Below, one piece after another: positions 1 to 8,262 of a stretch of DNA of 64,000 nucleotides. The notes under the pieces are model-generated. The model did no database searches, had not been told where the DNA came from, and worked only from the letters and a program-made list of their open reading frames with translations. The position numbers were made by a program, and so were the translations under genes. The stretch lies in NCBI GenBank assembly GCA_000156115.1, contig DS995276.1:2960178-3024177 (forward strand). Reading direction: 5' to 3'. The first letter of the stretch is position 1. Every line of letters begins with the position of its first letter. The stretch is from Rhodobacteraceae bacterium HTCC2083. GTDB taxonomy: Bacteria > Pseudomonadota > Alphaproteobacteria > Rhodobacterales > Rhodobacteraceae.

Positions 1-303
1 GTCCGCCGCAGTCTCAGATTTGGGCAACATCACACCAATGCCACCAACACTGCGGACGAGCGCCATATCTGCGTCAAACCACTGCGATGTGGTGGCATTG
101 ATCCGGATGAAGCACGGGACCGGCAGATCGACCAGATAACTGGCCAAACCGTCACGCGCCTTGGCTTTATCTGCGGCTGGTACGGCATCTTCGAGGTCAA
201 CTATGATGGCGTCAGCGCCGCTAATTGCAGCCTTGGCTATACGCTCAGGGCGCGTTGCTGGTACAAAAAGGGGCGCGACCGCGGATGAGAATTTTACCGC
301 CAC
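1..303 (-). CDS. CitE/HpcH-family lyase, probable citramalyl-CoA lyase (partial, N-terminus only)
   Basis: The first 101 codons run off the left edge, so the C-terminal two thirds are missing. The reading starts with GTG directly after the stop of the CoA-transferase gene. Near residues 12-40 it shows LFVPATRPERIAKA and the hallmark VDLEDAVP motif of the CitE/HpcH beta-barrel lyases. These enzymes cleave malyl-, citryl- or citramalyl-CoA type thioesters using a divalent metal. The family is seen in the sequence. The citramalyl-CoA specificity (giving acetyl-CoA and pyruvate) is inferred from the CoA-transferase and hydratase just upstream. Malyl-CoA or citryl-CoA lyase activity remains possible. 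Confidence 0.8.
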   Translation of the reverse strand, partial: MAVKFSSAVAPLFVPATRPERIAKAAISGADAIIVDLEDAVPAADKAKARDGLASYLVDLPVPCFIRINATTSQWFDADMALVRSVGGIGVMLPKSETAAD

Positions 304-1545
304 TTACGCGGCAGGCCGAGCTTTAGCGTAATGCGGGCTTTGGACCGTGCCTGTATCAAACAATTGCGCGATCTCAACATCTGGCAGGCCCACGACATCG
401 CCCAGTATCTCTTCCGTATGCATCCCAAGGATGGGGGCGGGTACAGGTTCTTCCCTTTCAAACTGCGAGAAATTCAAAGGTGAGCCGGGCACAAGAAACT
501 TGCCGAGGCCGGGCGTTTCAATATCCGCAAAAATAGGATTGTCGATCGATAGGTCAGGATCATGTGCAAGGGCTGTTTCAAAATCGCGAAACACAGACCA
601 TGTCAGGCTGTTGTCATCAAACAAGGTGCCAATCTCTGCGATGGCTCGTTGGGCAAACCACGGTTTCAGAACTTCAGTAATTGCATCGCGATGAACATAC
701 CGCTGTCCTTCGTCTGCAAAATTTGCACCAAGTCGCGTGGCAAGTTGGTCCATTTGCGCACCCGTACCTGTGACCTTCACAATGCCCTGCCACTGACGCC
801 GTGTCAGGCCGATAAGCATCACACGTTCGCCGTCAGCAGAGATGAAATCTTGGCCGTATGCACCGTAGAGCGCGTTGCCTGATTTTTGCCGTTTTGCGCC
901 ACCTGTCACGGTATCACCGATAATACCCAGATTACCGAGCATGGCTGCAGCCACGTCTTTGAGTGAAAACTCAACATCTTGGCCGTTACCCGTCCGCAAC
1001 CGATGCCGCTCGGCTGCCAAAAGCGCAGAGACTAACATCTGACCGGCGATGCAATCCCATGCTGGTAGCGCATGCGCGACCGGTTCCTCCGATCCGACGG
1101 GACCCGTGATGGCCGGAAATCCAAGCGCAGGGTTCACGGTGTAGTCGACTGCGGGCCGTCCATGACGGTCGCCTTTCAGCGCCACCATGATCAGGTCTTT
1201 GCGATGTTTGGACAACGTTTCATGGTCCATCCATCCGCGAACCTTGAGATTGGTCAGAAATATCCCCGCGTCCTCGCCGGGGGCGGTGATGATTTGCGTC
1301 ACCAATTCTCGCCCGCGATCTGATCGCATGTCGACGGCGATTGACCGTTTGCCTTTGTTCATGCCCGCCCAAAAATGGCTTAGCCCATTGGCCGCGACAG
1401 GCCAGCGCGTCGCATCAAGCCCCCCACCGAGCCGGTCAAACCGGATGACGTCTGCGCCCATTTGCGCCATCGTCATGCCCGCAAGTGGGACAGCGACAAA
1501 GGCGGAACCTTCAACAACCCGCATTCCATTCAAAACTCCAGCCAT
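304..1545 (-). CDS. Family III (CaiB/BaiF) CoA-transferase
   Basis: A 413-aa formyl-CoA-transferase-like enzyme moves CoA between carboxylic acids through an aspartyl-CoA intermediate. The family motif P-x-W-D-x-x-x-G (PAWDCIAG) places the likely catalytic Asp near residue 164, and the Rossmann-like start (VVEGSAFVAVPLAG) is typical. The open frame could begin 16 codons earlier. The ATG at 1545 is preferred because it follows the SD GGGAGG, which overlaps the stop of the hydratase gene four bases upstream, implying translational coupling. Between a FAS1-type hydratase and a CitE lyase, a role in activating itaconate or mesaconate (compare Ict of Pseudomonas) is a good inference. Substrate is not provable from sequence. 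Confidence 0.85.
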   Translation of the reverse strand: MAGVLNGMRVVEGSAFVAVPLAGMTMAQMGADVIRFDRLGGGLDATRWPVAANGLSHFWAGMNKGKRSIAVDMRSDRGRELVTQIITAPGEDAGIFLTNLKVRGWMDHETLSKHRKDLIMVALKGDRHGRPAVDYTVNPALGFPAITGPVGSEEPVAHALPAWDCIAGQMLVSALLAAERHRLRTGNGQDVEFSLKDVAAAMLGNLGIIGDTVTGGAKRQKSGNALYGAYGQDFISADGERVMLIGLTRRQWQGIVKVTGTGAQMDQLATRLGANFADEGQRYVHRDAITEVLKPWFAQRAIAEIGTLFDDNSLTWSVFRDFETALAHDPDLSIDNPIFADIETPGLGKFLVPGSPLNFSQFEREEPVPAPILGMHTEEILGDVVGLPDVEIAQLFDTGTVQSPHYAKARPAA

Positions 1546-1549
1546 CGCA

Positions 1550-2383
1550 CTATTCCTCCCAGATTGTGTTTGCTTGCATCCCTTGGTGGCCATCGACCAA
1601 TCCCGTGCAAAGTTTCATGCCATCTTCTGTCGTCTCGCCAAACAGGTGCATGTCGTCAAAATGGAACATCGGATGAATGCCCCGAAACTGAAATTTACGC
1701 ACGTCACGACCACTGTGCCCCATCGCAGCCCGAAGCAGCAGCATCGCCTGTAACGGCCCATGCACGACCAGGCCAGGATACTTTTCAACAGACTGGGCAT
1801 AGGGTAAATCGTAGTGGATGCGGTGCGCGTTGAATGTGATCGCTGAAAACCGGAACAAGAGAGGTTCTGTAACGGTGACGGCTTCTATCATATCTGGTTT
1901 CGACGGGACCGGCTTTGACTTTGGCGGTACAAAAACTTGCGGAATGTTGAGATAAACAATGTCTTGAGTTTCTTCGACGCATAGAAAATCATCTTCAAAG
2001 ATGGCATGGGCAACACTTACAAAAAGCATTGGGCCAATTACGCCTTCTTTTTCCGTGATCGACTTGATTTCAGAGCGCCGCGTGAGGCGCGCACCAATAT
2101 GAAGCGGCGCGTGGAATGTAAGGGTCCCCCCCGCCCACATCCGTCGTTCCAAATGAACGGGCGGCAAAAAGCCCCCGAGTTTGGGGTGGCCATCAGTGGA
2201 TAGTTCCGTGTTGTCGACTTTCGGAGTGAAAGCACACCAATGGGACAACAATGGCATGACGTCACCTGCCTGACCTGCGTCAAATCCAATCGTTGCGGCA
2301 TGACGCGCTGCCGCGCTTTCGCCGAATACAGCGTAGTCTTGGTGTGTCCGCCCAATCCATTGTGTGAAGTCAGTCTTTAACAT
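1550..2383 (-). CDS. FAS1-like MaoC dehydratase, probable itaconyl/mesaconyl-CoA hydratase
   Basis: A 277-aa double-hotdog protein. The N-terminal half carries the FAS1-like dehydratase fold (LGGFLPPVHLERRMWAGG near residues 70-90). The C-terminal half carries the hydratase signature FNAHRIHYD followed by YPGLVVHGPL (about residues 185-215). This is the architecture of mesaconyl-C4-CoA hydratase (Meh) and itaconyl-CoA hydratase (Ich). The start at ATG 2383 is preferred over an upstream ATG because GGAAG lies about 10 nt before it and the upstream residues are not family-like. It is the first gene of the minus-strand operon that continues into the CoA-transferase and CitE-type lyase. Confidence 0.8.
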   Translation of the reverse strand: MLKTDFTQWIGRTHQDYAVFGESAAARHAATIGFDAGQAGDVMPLLSHWCAFTPKVDNTELSTDGHPKLGGFLPPVHLERRMWAGGTLTFHAPLHIGARLTRRSEIKSITEKEGVIGPMLFVSVAHAIFEDDFLCVEETQDIVYLNIPQVFVPPKSKPVPSKPDMIEAVTVTEPLLFRFSAITFNAHRIHYDLPYAQSVEKYPGLVVHGPLQAMLLLRAAMGHSGRDVRKFQFRGIHPMFHFDDMHLFGETTEDGMKLCTGLVDGHQGMQANTIWEE

Positions 2384-2924
2384 CGTTTGCACGTCTTCCA
2401 AGCCTCCGGTGAGGAGCACATACAACTCATAAATATAAAAAATCAAGTAATTATAATGACTTAACGGGATGCGATAGTATACAATTCACCGATATGCTGC
2501 GATGCGGCATGGCTAAAGAGCCGGAAACATTCGTAAAGTTGACGACGCTGCAGGTGCAGCAAATATCGGAAATTTATTGCGATCTGTCGCACTCAAAAAA
2601 CGTGTTTTAAAAGAAAATGAGTAACGTGCACCGGGTCAATTTGTAGAGCAGCAAGCCGCGAAACGGATGGCGGCTTTAGGAAAGCAGCGTTTCAACGCTA
2701 TACCTCGCCGTCGCTATCCGCGATGCGCCGTTATCTCAAAGGGAACTTAGTCGTTTCTCGAAACCGGACTTTCGCGGCAGCTCAGAAAATCGACAGATTG
2801 TGCTCATTTCTGCCGCTCGCGGCACTTTGGTTGAAGGTCCGCTCAGACCCACCACTTGTCCACTTCACCATCACTCCTCCCACAACCGCTCCAAGTGCTC
2901 CTGCATGACCTCCAGGGCATAGCC
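2384..2924. other. Non-coding stretch: operon promoter region plus unrecognised debris
   Basis: No protein with family features is visible in these 541 bases. The part next to 2383 must hold the promoter of the minus-strand hydratase operon. It is AT-rich and contains GTATAC within a GTATACAATTC context near 2478, resembling a half-operator of GntR-type regulators; that is suggestive only. Short open frames from 2723 onward look random. The IS5 relic begins at 2925. Confidence 0.4.
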
Positions 2925-3616
2925 GGCTTTGTGCACAAATCGTCCGAAGGGATTCACTGTATGAATCCAGCGTGATAGCTGAAGACATGAGCAGTTGGGC
3001 CCCTACGAAGTACAAGACCAAGAATTGATCGTCTTACAATGACAGCTTGAAGCAGCGCGGATCGCTGTCGATTTGGTTTGATCCGGAGATGGTTTGGGCG
3101 CCGCCGCCAAACGGCAAGCGAGGTCGGCAACAGAAATTCAGTGATGCTCCCATGCTGCCAGAATTTCTGAACCAAATCCCGCCCGATCAGGACATCGGCA
3201 GCGTCACAGCTGATGGGGCATATGACACGCGTAAATGCCACGAGGCGATTGCCGCCAGAGGCGCCAGTGCCGTGATCCCTCCGCGCAAGAATGCCAAGCC
3301 CTGCAAGCCGACGAGCGCTGGAGCGATTGCCCGAAACGAAGCGGTCAGTGCGCAGCAATATCTGGGCCGCACCTTGCGGCAACGTTGGAGCGGATACCAC
3401 CGCCGAAGCCGCGTCGAAACGAAGATGCATTGCATGAAACTACTTGGCCAATCGCTGATGGCGAGAGACTTTGATTGGCAGGTTGCAGAAATCCACGTCC
3501 GCATCGCCGTCCTCAACCGCTACACGGCTCTTGGCATACCCGTCACTGAGCCTGTAGGCTGAGTCCGTATGGGGTGAGACGAAGAGCGTCCTTCACCTGA
3601 TTTGTGCAACAAAGCC
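2925..3616 (+). mobile_element. IS5-family insertion sequence, internally deleted relic
   Basis: Terminal inverted repeats are readable: GGCTTTGTGCACAAATC at 2925-2941 and GATTTGTGCAACAAAGCC at 3599-3616. The left copy lacks one T. The element is only 692 bp, whereas elements with this transposase are normally over 1 kb, because the middle of the transposase is missing. No convincing target-site duplication flanks it (AGCC on the left, CTCG on the right). It abuts a truncated tyrosine integrase at its right end. Confidence 0.85.
2987..3562 (+). pseudogene. IS5-family DDE transposase, nonsense mutation and internal deletion
   Basis: Reading from ATG 2987 gives an N-terminus ending in KYKTKN, then TGA at 3026-3028 where the family has Trp (NW), then SYNDSLKQRGSLSIWFDPEMVW. 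After GRQQKFSDA the sequence jumps straight to PMLPEFLNQIPPDQDIGSVT, so roughly 130 residues including the first catalytic Asp are absent. The C-terminal block is retained: TADGAYDTR with the second Asp, and YHRRSRVETKMHC with the catalytic Glu. The join lies in a short GATGC-type homology, as expected of a microhomology deletion. Non-functional. Confidence 0.85.
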
Positions 3617-4124
3617 CTCGTTTGGGGCTACCTGCCATGATGCCTTCGGGCTTGAGTTGCGAGATGTAAATCTAACATAGAACATCCCAACGATGTACCT
3701 TAGGCACAATGGTATTCGGCGATTGGATAAGGACGGAATACAAGCGAACGTTCCATTGGTTGGGCCAGTTTTGGAGGTGCTCAGAAGCTATCCAATCTCG
3801 GGCAACCCAAGCGATCCTATTTTCCCTGAGTTTGCGAATATTCGATCTGGTCGTGACAGGGCGTCTGCTGAGGCTAACAAAGTACGGAAGAGGGCAGGGA
3901 TTACGCGGGATGGTGTGACAGCGCATAGCGCCCGTCACAGCTGGCAGGATAGGCTAGATGCTGCGAGAGTAGCAATTGCTGAACGAGACTATCTCCTATC
4001 TCACAAGACCAAACAGAGTAGTGCTGTCGCTCAGGCTTACGGATCAGGGTATCTGGCAAAAAACATGCTAGAGAACCAGCTGGCTGCACTGGCGCGTAAA
4101 AACTGGGGTGATTTCCGTTCCTAA
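3617..4124 (+). pseudogene. Tyrosine recombinase/phage integrase, C-terminal remnant
   Basis: The frame opens right at the IS5 right end with FGLELRDVNLT, hits a TAG just after, then continues IPTMYLRHNGIRRLDKDG to a proper C-terminus. Catalytic-domain features are present: the box II motif HSARHSW (H-x-x-R) and a YLLSHKT segment in place of the usual LLGH. A Tyr near GSGYL could be the nucleophile. The N-terminal arm- and core-binding domains and the first catalytic Arg are gone. Together with the second tail that follows and the minus-strand tail at 9673, it suggests the scar of one or more integrated elements. Confidence 0.7.
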
Positions 4125-4126
4125 CA

Positions 4127-4303
4127 GATGTTGTTGATCGCCTCATGGGCCACACCCAAGACATGCAGAGCTTTGGAGACTACTCAGATTGCTTCGCGCT
4201 GGAAGGGCTGCGCGAAGCAATCAATCACGTAGACTGGGCATTATACGTTAGCGATAGCCCTGAGGCTTGTGTGGAGGCCCGCACAGGCTCATCTAAACGA
4301 TGA
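4127..4303 (+). pseudogene. Second tyrosine-integrase C-terminal tail
   Basis: In a different frame from the preceding relic, 58 codons read DVVDRLMGHTQDMQSFGDYS and then CFALEGLREAI. This matches the LMGH...Y end of another phage-type integrase. It begins 3 nt after the stop of the first relic and lacks everything upstream of the LMGH box, so it looks like a tandem fragment of a second integrase. Its tail overlaps by 11 nt the end of the convergent small zinc-ribbon ORF. Confidence 0.5.
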
Positions 4304-4487
4304 CATAGGTGTTATTACCTCTGGCGCCACAGCCCCTGCATACGGCTCTCTGACGGACCTCATGGGTGGTTGTGTCATCGCTGGTTGCTAGGATCAGATC
4401 AGCGATTTTGTAGCTGAAATTATGGCCACATGCACTGCACGTAAGGTCCATTTTTTTGTCAGATACAGTCGATAGCTTTACGTTCAT
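4293..4487 (-). CDS. Small zinc-ribbon protein, unknown function
   Basis: A 64-aa protein with two CxxC knuckles: CSACG around residues 17-21 and CRGCG around residues 51-55. This is the layout of a single treble-clef or zinc-ribbon domain that probably binds one Zn ion. No catalytic residues are visible and I do not recognise a named family. An AAGG 11 nt before the ATG is a weak ribosome site. It lies 51 nt downstream of another small minus-strand ORF and may be cotranscribed with it. It could be a small nucleic-acid-binding or assembly factor, but that is a guess. Confidence 0.5.
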   Translation of the reverse strand: MNVKLSTVSDKKMDLTCSACGHNFSYKIADLILATSDDTTTHEVRQRAVCRGCGARGNNTYVIV

Positions 4488-4538
4488 GGGGAGAGCCTTA
4501 GAACGTCAATATGACATATGCCGTCACCAGCAAGTCCA

Positions 4539-4745
4539 TCACTTAGTTGGACGATTTGGGCCATCTTGTGGCTCTCTCCATCCGAGTGCCAGTACAACAA
4601 ACACTAGCGCAAACACACCGCTACCAACCAATGCTATACTACCCTGTTCAAGCTCAAATACTACGGAGGATACACCTACCGATAGTAAGCCAAACATTGC
4701 AGCGAGGACTATCATTCCAGTAAGTTTTGGGGCCGTATTTTTCAT
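4539..4745 (-). CDS. Small two-helix membrane protein, unknown
   Basis: 68 aa with two predicted transmembrane stretches (about residues 9-30 and 38-56) joined by a short loop containing FELEQG, and a charged C-terminus (GWREPQDGPNRPTK). A good SD (GGAAGG) sits about 9 nt before the ATG at 4745, which supports real translation. The next gene on this strand is the zinc-ribbon ORF. No family recognised. Confidence 0.5.
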   Translation of the reverse strand: MKNTAPKLTGMIVLAAMFGLLSVGVSSVVFELEQGSIALVGSGVFALVFVVLALGWREPQDGPNRPTK

Positions 4746-5110
4746 AACAAATGCCTTCCATATTTTAGAACCAGAGTTGCATCATGCCATAAAATACGCT
4801 GAAAATATATATTTAATTACGCAGCTAAATTCTTACCTTGGATGCACATACACGTAAGTCTAAAACCCCAATGTATTAACGAATTATAATCGAGTTAGTA
4901 CTGTTGTAGAATCTCCCTAACTTTAAATATTGATTTAAGTTCAATGGGTTGGTTGGCATCCTGAGAATTTTTGCACTCCATGATGGCTGAGATGAAGGAA
5001 ACACGTCTGCTGATCCTGTCGGGCTTAACAATAAGAATAGTGGCCCCTGTTTCCTCAGCTAAATCCATAGCTCTCTGCAGCTCAGGTCTGTTGTCGTCTT
5101 AACCAGACTG
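4746..5110. other. AT-rich stretch with no gene recognised
   Basis: About 365 bases of markedly AT-rich DNA between the small membrane protein and the IS3 fragment. It must contain the promoter of the two small minus-strand genes. I see no open frame with family features, no tRNA and no strong terminator. Confidence 0.4.
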
Positions 5111-5366
5111 TACGTCTGTGTGAAGTGGTCCGGGAAATTTGGACAGCGTGCTAAGGTGTATCCAACCCGAACGAATGGATACGAGAATGACAAAGCGACG
5201 GAACTTTTCAGACAATTTCAAAGCTACTGTGGCGCTTGAGGCGCTGCGCGGTGACAAGACGGTTCAGGAGATAGCAGCCAAGCGGCAGCTCCACCCAACG
5301 CAGGTGAGCACGTGGAAACGGCAAGCGATCGAAGGCATGGCATTAAAGGGTATGAAGAACCTGTAG
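5111..5366 (+). mobile_element. IS3-family fragment: left end and truncated orfA
   Basis: TGTGAAGTGGTCCGGGAAAT just upstream of the ORF looks like the left end of an IS3-family element. From ATG 5187 the protein MTKRRNFSDNFKATVALEAL continues with KTVQEIAAKRQLHPTQVSTW, the N-terminal helix-turn-helix of OrfA transposase subunits. The family-like part stops after about 52 residues at the QAIEGMA segment. OrfB and the right end are missing, so this is a truncated, immobile fragment. Confidence 0.75.
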
Positions 5367-5580
5367 TAGTACAATTCCATGCGCCTATCCGTATTGAACC
5401 TGCTAGCCAGTATCATGACAGAAGGGTTAAGTTCGCTAAATGGCTAGAACTACCAGGGAATATTCTGACTGGTTAAATCTAGTAAGAGAGATAAACTCGG
5501 CGACTATCTAATAAGCATCTCCCATTACTAGGACAAATAGAGAGGTTCTGCAGATTACGGATAAAATACGCACAACGACA

Positions 5581-6447
5581 ATGGGTGTTATCCTAGCGGT
5601 AATCGGCGCATTGCTGTTAACACCCGATACATTGCTGATGCGCCTGTCACAACTGGACGGCTGGAATATGCTCATCTGGCGTGGGAGCCTAAGTGGTTTG
5701 GCATATTTTTTTATTTGGGCGGTGCTTAATGGCCCAAAGACTTTGCCAAAAGTAGTAACGTTTAACTTTAGTACGCTTATATGTTGCCAAATACTCAACG
5801 CTGTATTTTTTAGCTTAGCGATTGCACTGGCTCCTGTGGTGATAGTCCTCATTGGTGTTGCTACCGCCCCAGTTTTTGCGGCCCTTTTATCAAGATTTAT
5901 CCTAAACGAGCCAATATCTAAGTTAACGCTAGTGACTGCTTTTGTGGTATTGGCTGGATTGTTGATTTCACTTCTGGAACATGATGTTGCAGGCTTAGTG
6001 CTGGATACAACCACCTTGGTTGGTTTGCTATTAGGGTTAGGCGTGGCTTTTGCGCTTGCGATGAATTTCACTTTGATACGCAAAGACAGCGAAGCACCTT
6101 TTGTGCTGGCATTGTCTATCGGAGCAATTTGCGCCGCTTTGGTCGGATTTTTGTGCGCTGATACGTTGCAATGGCTTTCTGCACCCAAAATGATGTCGAT
6201 TGCCTTTACTGGCATATGTATCTTGCCGCTATCGTTCGTTGCTCTGTCTTATGCCGCAGGAAGTATAAAATCTTCAACGGTTAGCTTAATCATGTTATCC
6301 GAAACAGTCTTGGGACCTCTTTGGGTATGGTGGGGAATAGGCGAAAAACCAACTGCGATGATGTTGATTGGTGGAGGGATAGTGCTTTCTGCACTCGTAG
6401 TATTCATTGTGTTTGAACGCAGGTATGAAGATTTGACGACTGCTTAA
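5581..6447 (+). CDS. EamA/DMT-family transporter
   Basis: A 288-aa polytopic membrane protein with about ten hydrophobic helices in the two-fold EamA repeat arrangement. The first repeat starts GALLLTPDTLLMRLSQLDGW; the second contains the usual LSETVLGPLWVWWGIGE. Such proteins export or import small metabolites, and the substrate cannot be read from sequence. The frame stays open upstream to about 5510 without a good start, and the ATG at 5581 has only a weak SD, so the true N-terminus may have been altered. The gene is AT-richer than the core genome and directly precedes a broken HIT gene. Confidence 0.8.
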   Translation: MGVILAVIGALLLTPDTLLMRLSQLDGWNMLIWRGSLSGLAYFFIWAVLNGPKTLPKVVTFNFSTLICCQILNAVFFSLAIALAPVVIVLIGVATAPVFAALLSRFILNEPISKLTLVTAFVVLAGLLISLLEHDVAGLVLDTTTLVGLLLGLGVAFALAMNFTLIRKDSEAPFVLALSIGAICAALVGFLCADTLQWLSAPKMMSIAFTGICILPLSFVALSYAAGSIKSSTVSLIMLSETVLGPLWVWWGIGEKPTAMMLIGGGIVLSALVVFIVFERRYEDLTTA

Positions 6448-6453
6448 CCGGGA

Positions 6454-6702
6454 ATGTTCGACCTGCATCAGCCTGAACGTACTGCCATTGAGGCAATTCT
6501 ACATGAGCCACCACAGTCGATCCTAAATTAAGATAATACGGTCACGGGATTTGATGTAGGCATTAATGCAGGAGCATCAGCAGGTCAGGCTGTCTTCCAC
6601 GTTCACTCACACTTGATCCCAAGACGTGATGATGATGTCGTTGACCCCAGAGGTGGGGCGCTTGGAGTTATCCCAAGTAAGCAGGGGTATCGATGGCGCT
6701 AG
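6454..6702 (+). pseudogene. HIT-family (histidine triad) nucleotide hydrolase, broken C-terminal remnant
   Basis: In one frame the sequence reads FDLHQPERTAIEAILHE, an in-frame TAA (6529-6531), then TVTGFDVGINAGASAGQAVF and HVHSHLIPRR, ending DPRGGALGVIPSK. The H-x-H-x-H triad (HVHSH) and the following LIPRR are diagnostic of HIT hydrolases such as diadenosine-polyphosphate hydrolases. The N-terminal 40-50 residues are missing. It starts two codons after the EamA stop in the same frame. Truncation plus nonsense means it is dead. Confidence 0.75.
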
Positions 6703-6816
6703 CTTTTGAGGTGCTGATCTGGGCGCGTCGTCAAAATCTCTGATTTCTTGTTCAACCATCTGCAGGTAGGTGCCTCACAAGAAACCTACAAGCACTAGAC
6801 CCAGCTGAATGAATGT

Positions 6817-6856
6817 CTGACGCCAGCACCTAATAAGTAACACAGGCTGGCGTCAG
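6817..6856. repeat. Perfect 11-bp inverted repeat (stem-loop)
   Basis: CTGACGCCAGC at 6817-6827 and its exact complement GCTGGCGTCAG at 6846-6856 enclose an 18-nt loop. No T-run follows on either strand, so it is not a standard terminator. Similar motifs (GCTGACGTCAGG near 7531, GCTAGCGTCAGG near 24734) occur next to other remnants, so it may be a mobile-element end or recombination scar. The rest of 6703-7092 holds no recognisable gene. Confidence 0.55.
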
Positions 6857-7092
6857 GCTAAGCCGCAGGGCACAGAGCTGTTTTGTTACGAATTGCTTGC
6901 AAGCTAACCATATCGGGCTGTCTGACCGATAGGAGTAAACGAACTTTGTAATACTTTGGCTTAAACCAATATGATATTTGAACTAGTTTGATTTAAGAGT
7001 AAAGGCTTATCGTGTAAATCGACTCAAAACGACTTATCATGTATAAAAAGCGTAATTAGGACCTTTAGGAATTAGCCAAATAGGAGAATGTA

Positions 7093-7497
7093 ATGCTGGG
7101 TGATAGAGCCGGATCAATGAACCTTCAGGAAACTAGTAAACCGATAGACTCTGGGCAATATGGTTTACCAGCTATGGAAACAACCACTGTTGGTGGCGGA
7201 AAACTTTTAGGCCATGATGTACAGACACAAGCAGCATTTACCGCTCACATGAAACCTGATGGCTCTTGGTTAGGGCATGCTCATGCAGGAGTTATATTCT
7301 GTGCAGAGGGTGTTGCCACATACAAGTGTGATGGCGTTGGAAACATGACGGAAGACGGTGGCGTATCATTTAGAGGCGGCGCTATATTTGAGACTACTTC
7401 TGAAGCATTATCTGAGCTGAATGGTAAGTATTACATGTTCACTTACGAGTCAGATCCTGAGGGCAAAGCAGAGTGGAATCTTTACCCCTGTAAATAG
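7093..7497 (+). CDS. Hypothetical 134-aa protein
   Basis: A clear SD (AGGAG, 6 nt spacing) precedes ATG 7093. The protein is soluble, Gly-rich and acidic with no signal peptide. It contains a His pair in SWLGHAHAGVIF (about residues 59-70), a KCDG segment and a C-terminus EWNLYPCK with an exposed Cys. The alternation of short beta-prone segments suggests an all-beta barrel of lipocalin or cupin type, but no family is recognised. Upstream, two copies of a CTTATCRTGTA motif (about 7009 and 7032) resemble tandem regulatory repeats. Confidence 0.55.
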   Translation: MLGDRAGSMNLQETSKPIDSGQYGLPAMETTTVGGGKLLGHDVQTQAAFTAHMKPDGSWLGHAHAGVIFCAEGVATYKCDGVGNMTEDGGVSFRGGAIFETTSEALSELNGKYYMFTYESDPEGKAEWNLYPCK

Positions 7498-7557
7498 TAT
7501 AATGGGTTAAGAGCTTATTTTTGGCTCACCCGCTGACGTCAGGCTCGCTAGAGCAAA

Positions 7558-7665
7558 CTAAATATTTGACGCCGCCCAGCCATCACAGTTGGTTTCCTGT
7601 GCTTGGACGGCTGATGCTGCTAGCGACAGTGTGAGTGCTAGTGTGGCTATTGTGTGTTTAATCAT
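7558..7665 (-). CDS. 35-aa signal-peptide ORF, probably a truncated secreted protein
   Basis: [20 protein letters not shown] followed by QAQ is a textbook Sec signal peptide with an A-x-A cleavage site near residue 22. Only about 13 residues ([13 protein letters not shown]) follow before TAG. Its ATG overlaps the TGA of the YbjQ-family gene (ATGA), so the two were translationally coupled. It is too short for an exported protein, so the rest was probably lost by deletion. A functional mini-protein cannot be excluded. Confidence 0.4.
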   Translation of the reverse strand: MIKHTIATLALTLSLAASAVQAQETNCDGWAASNI

Positions 7666-8113
7666 TCTTCAATCCTTACAGCAGTTCCGGACGCAACCAG
7701 CATCACCATTGAACCTTCTTTTGAGAGTTCGACATAATCTAAGTCAACACCAACAACAGCATTGGCACCAACCTCATAGGCCCCTTTTTGAGTTCATAGA
7801 GAGCAGTCTTACGGCTATCCCTCATGGCCTGCTGTACAGCCTCAGAACGACCACCAACGATGTCTCTAACGCCAGCAAATAAGTCCTTGAAGATGTTCAT
7901 GCCAAAGGCACACTCAGCGGTGACAATCTCAATGCGTTTGGTGATGTTCAGGTTAGGTGCTGTTTCTGTAGTGAGGAGGATGGAATCTACTTTTAGATTG
8001 CACTCAACTTTTTTGTTAACTTCCTTGGCTGTTTGAGCATCATTGCAATCATCGCAAATTATATATGGGCTGTCCCAACGCAGTTTCTTCCCGCACTCGG
8101 TACAATTCCACAT
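7662..8113 (-). pseudogene. YbjQ/UPF0145-family protein with N-terminal zinc ribbon, frameshifted
   Basis: The start at ATG 8113 follows a GGAAGG SD. The protein begins MWNCTECGKKLRWDS...CDDC (a zinc ribbon), then ILLTTETAPNLNITKRIEIV and GGRSEAVQQAMRDSRKTALY, the YbjQ (UPF0145) core. After YELKKG the frame shifts: the expected [16 protein letters not shown] continues in another frame to TGA at 7662-7664. The lesion lies at the run AAAAAGGGGCC near 7787, compatible with loss of one base. YbjQ proteins form pentamers with a proposed metal-binding role; this copy should give a truncated product. Confidence 0.75.
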
Positions 8114-8262
8114 AAGTCTCTGACCTTCCTTAAACATCCCAATCAGGTGTCTTACGCGTTTACTCAATCATCGAGCAGGTAGCCCCAAACCAACATACCG
8201 ATGCTAACTAGCGTTATCTACTTTGGATACTAATGCACTTGGAAGAAGACCCTAGAGAATAG

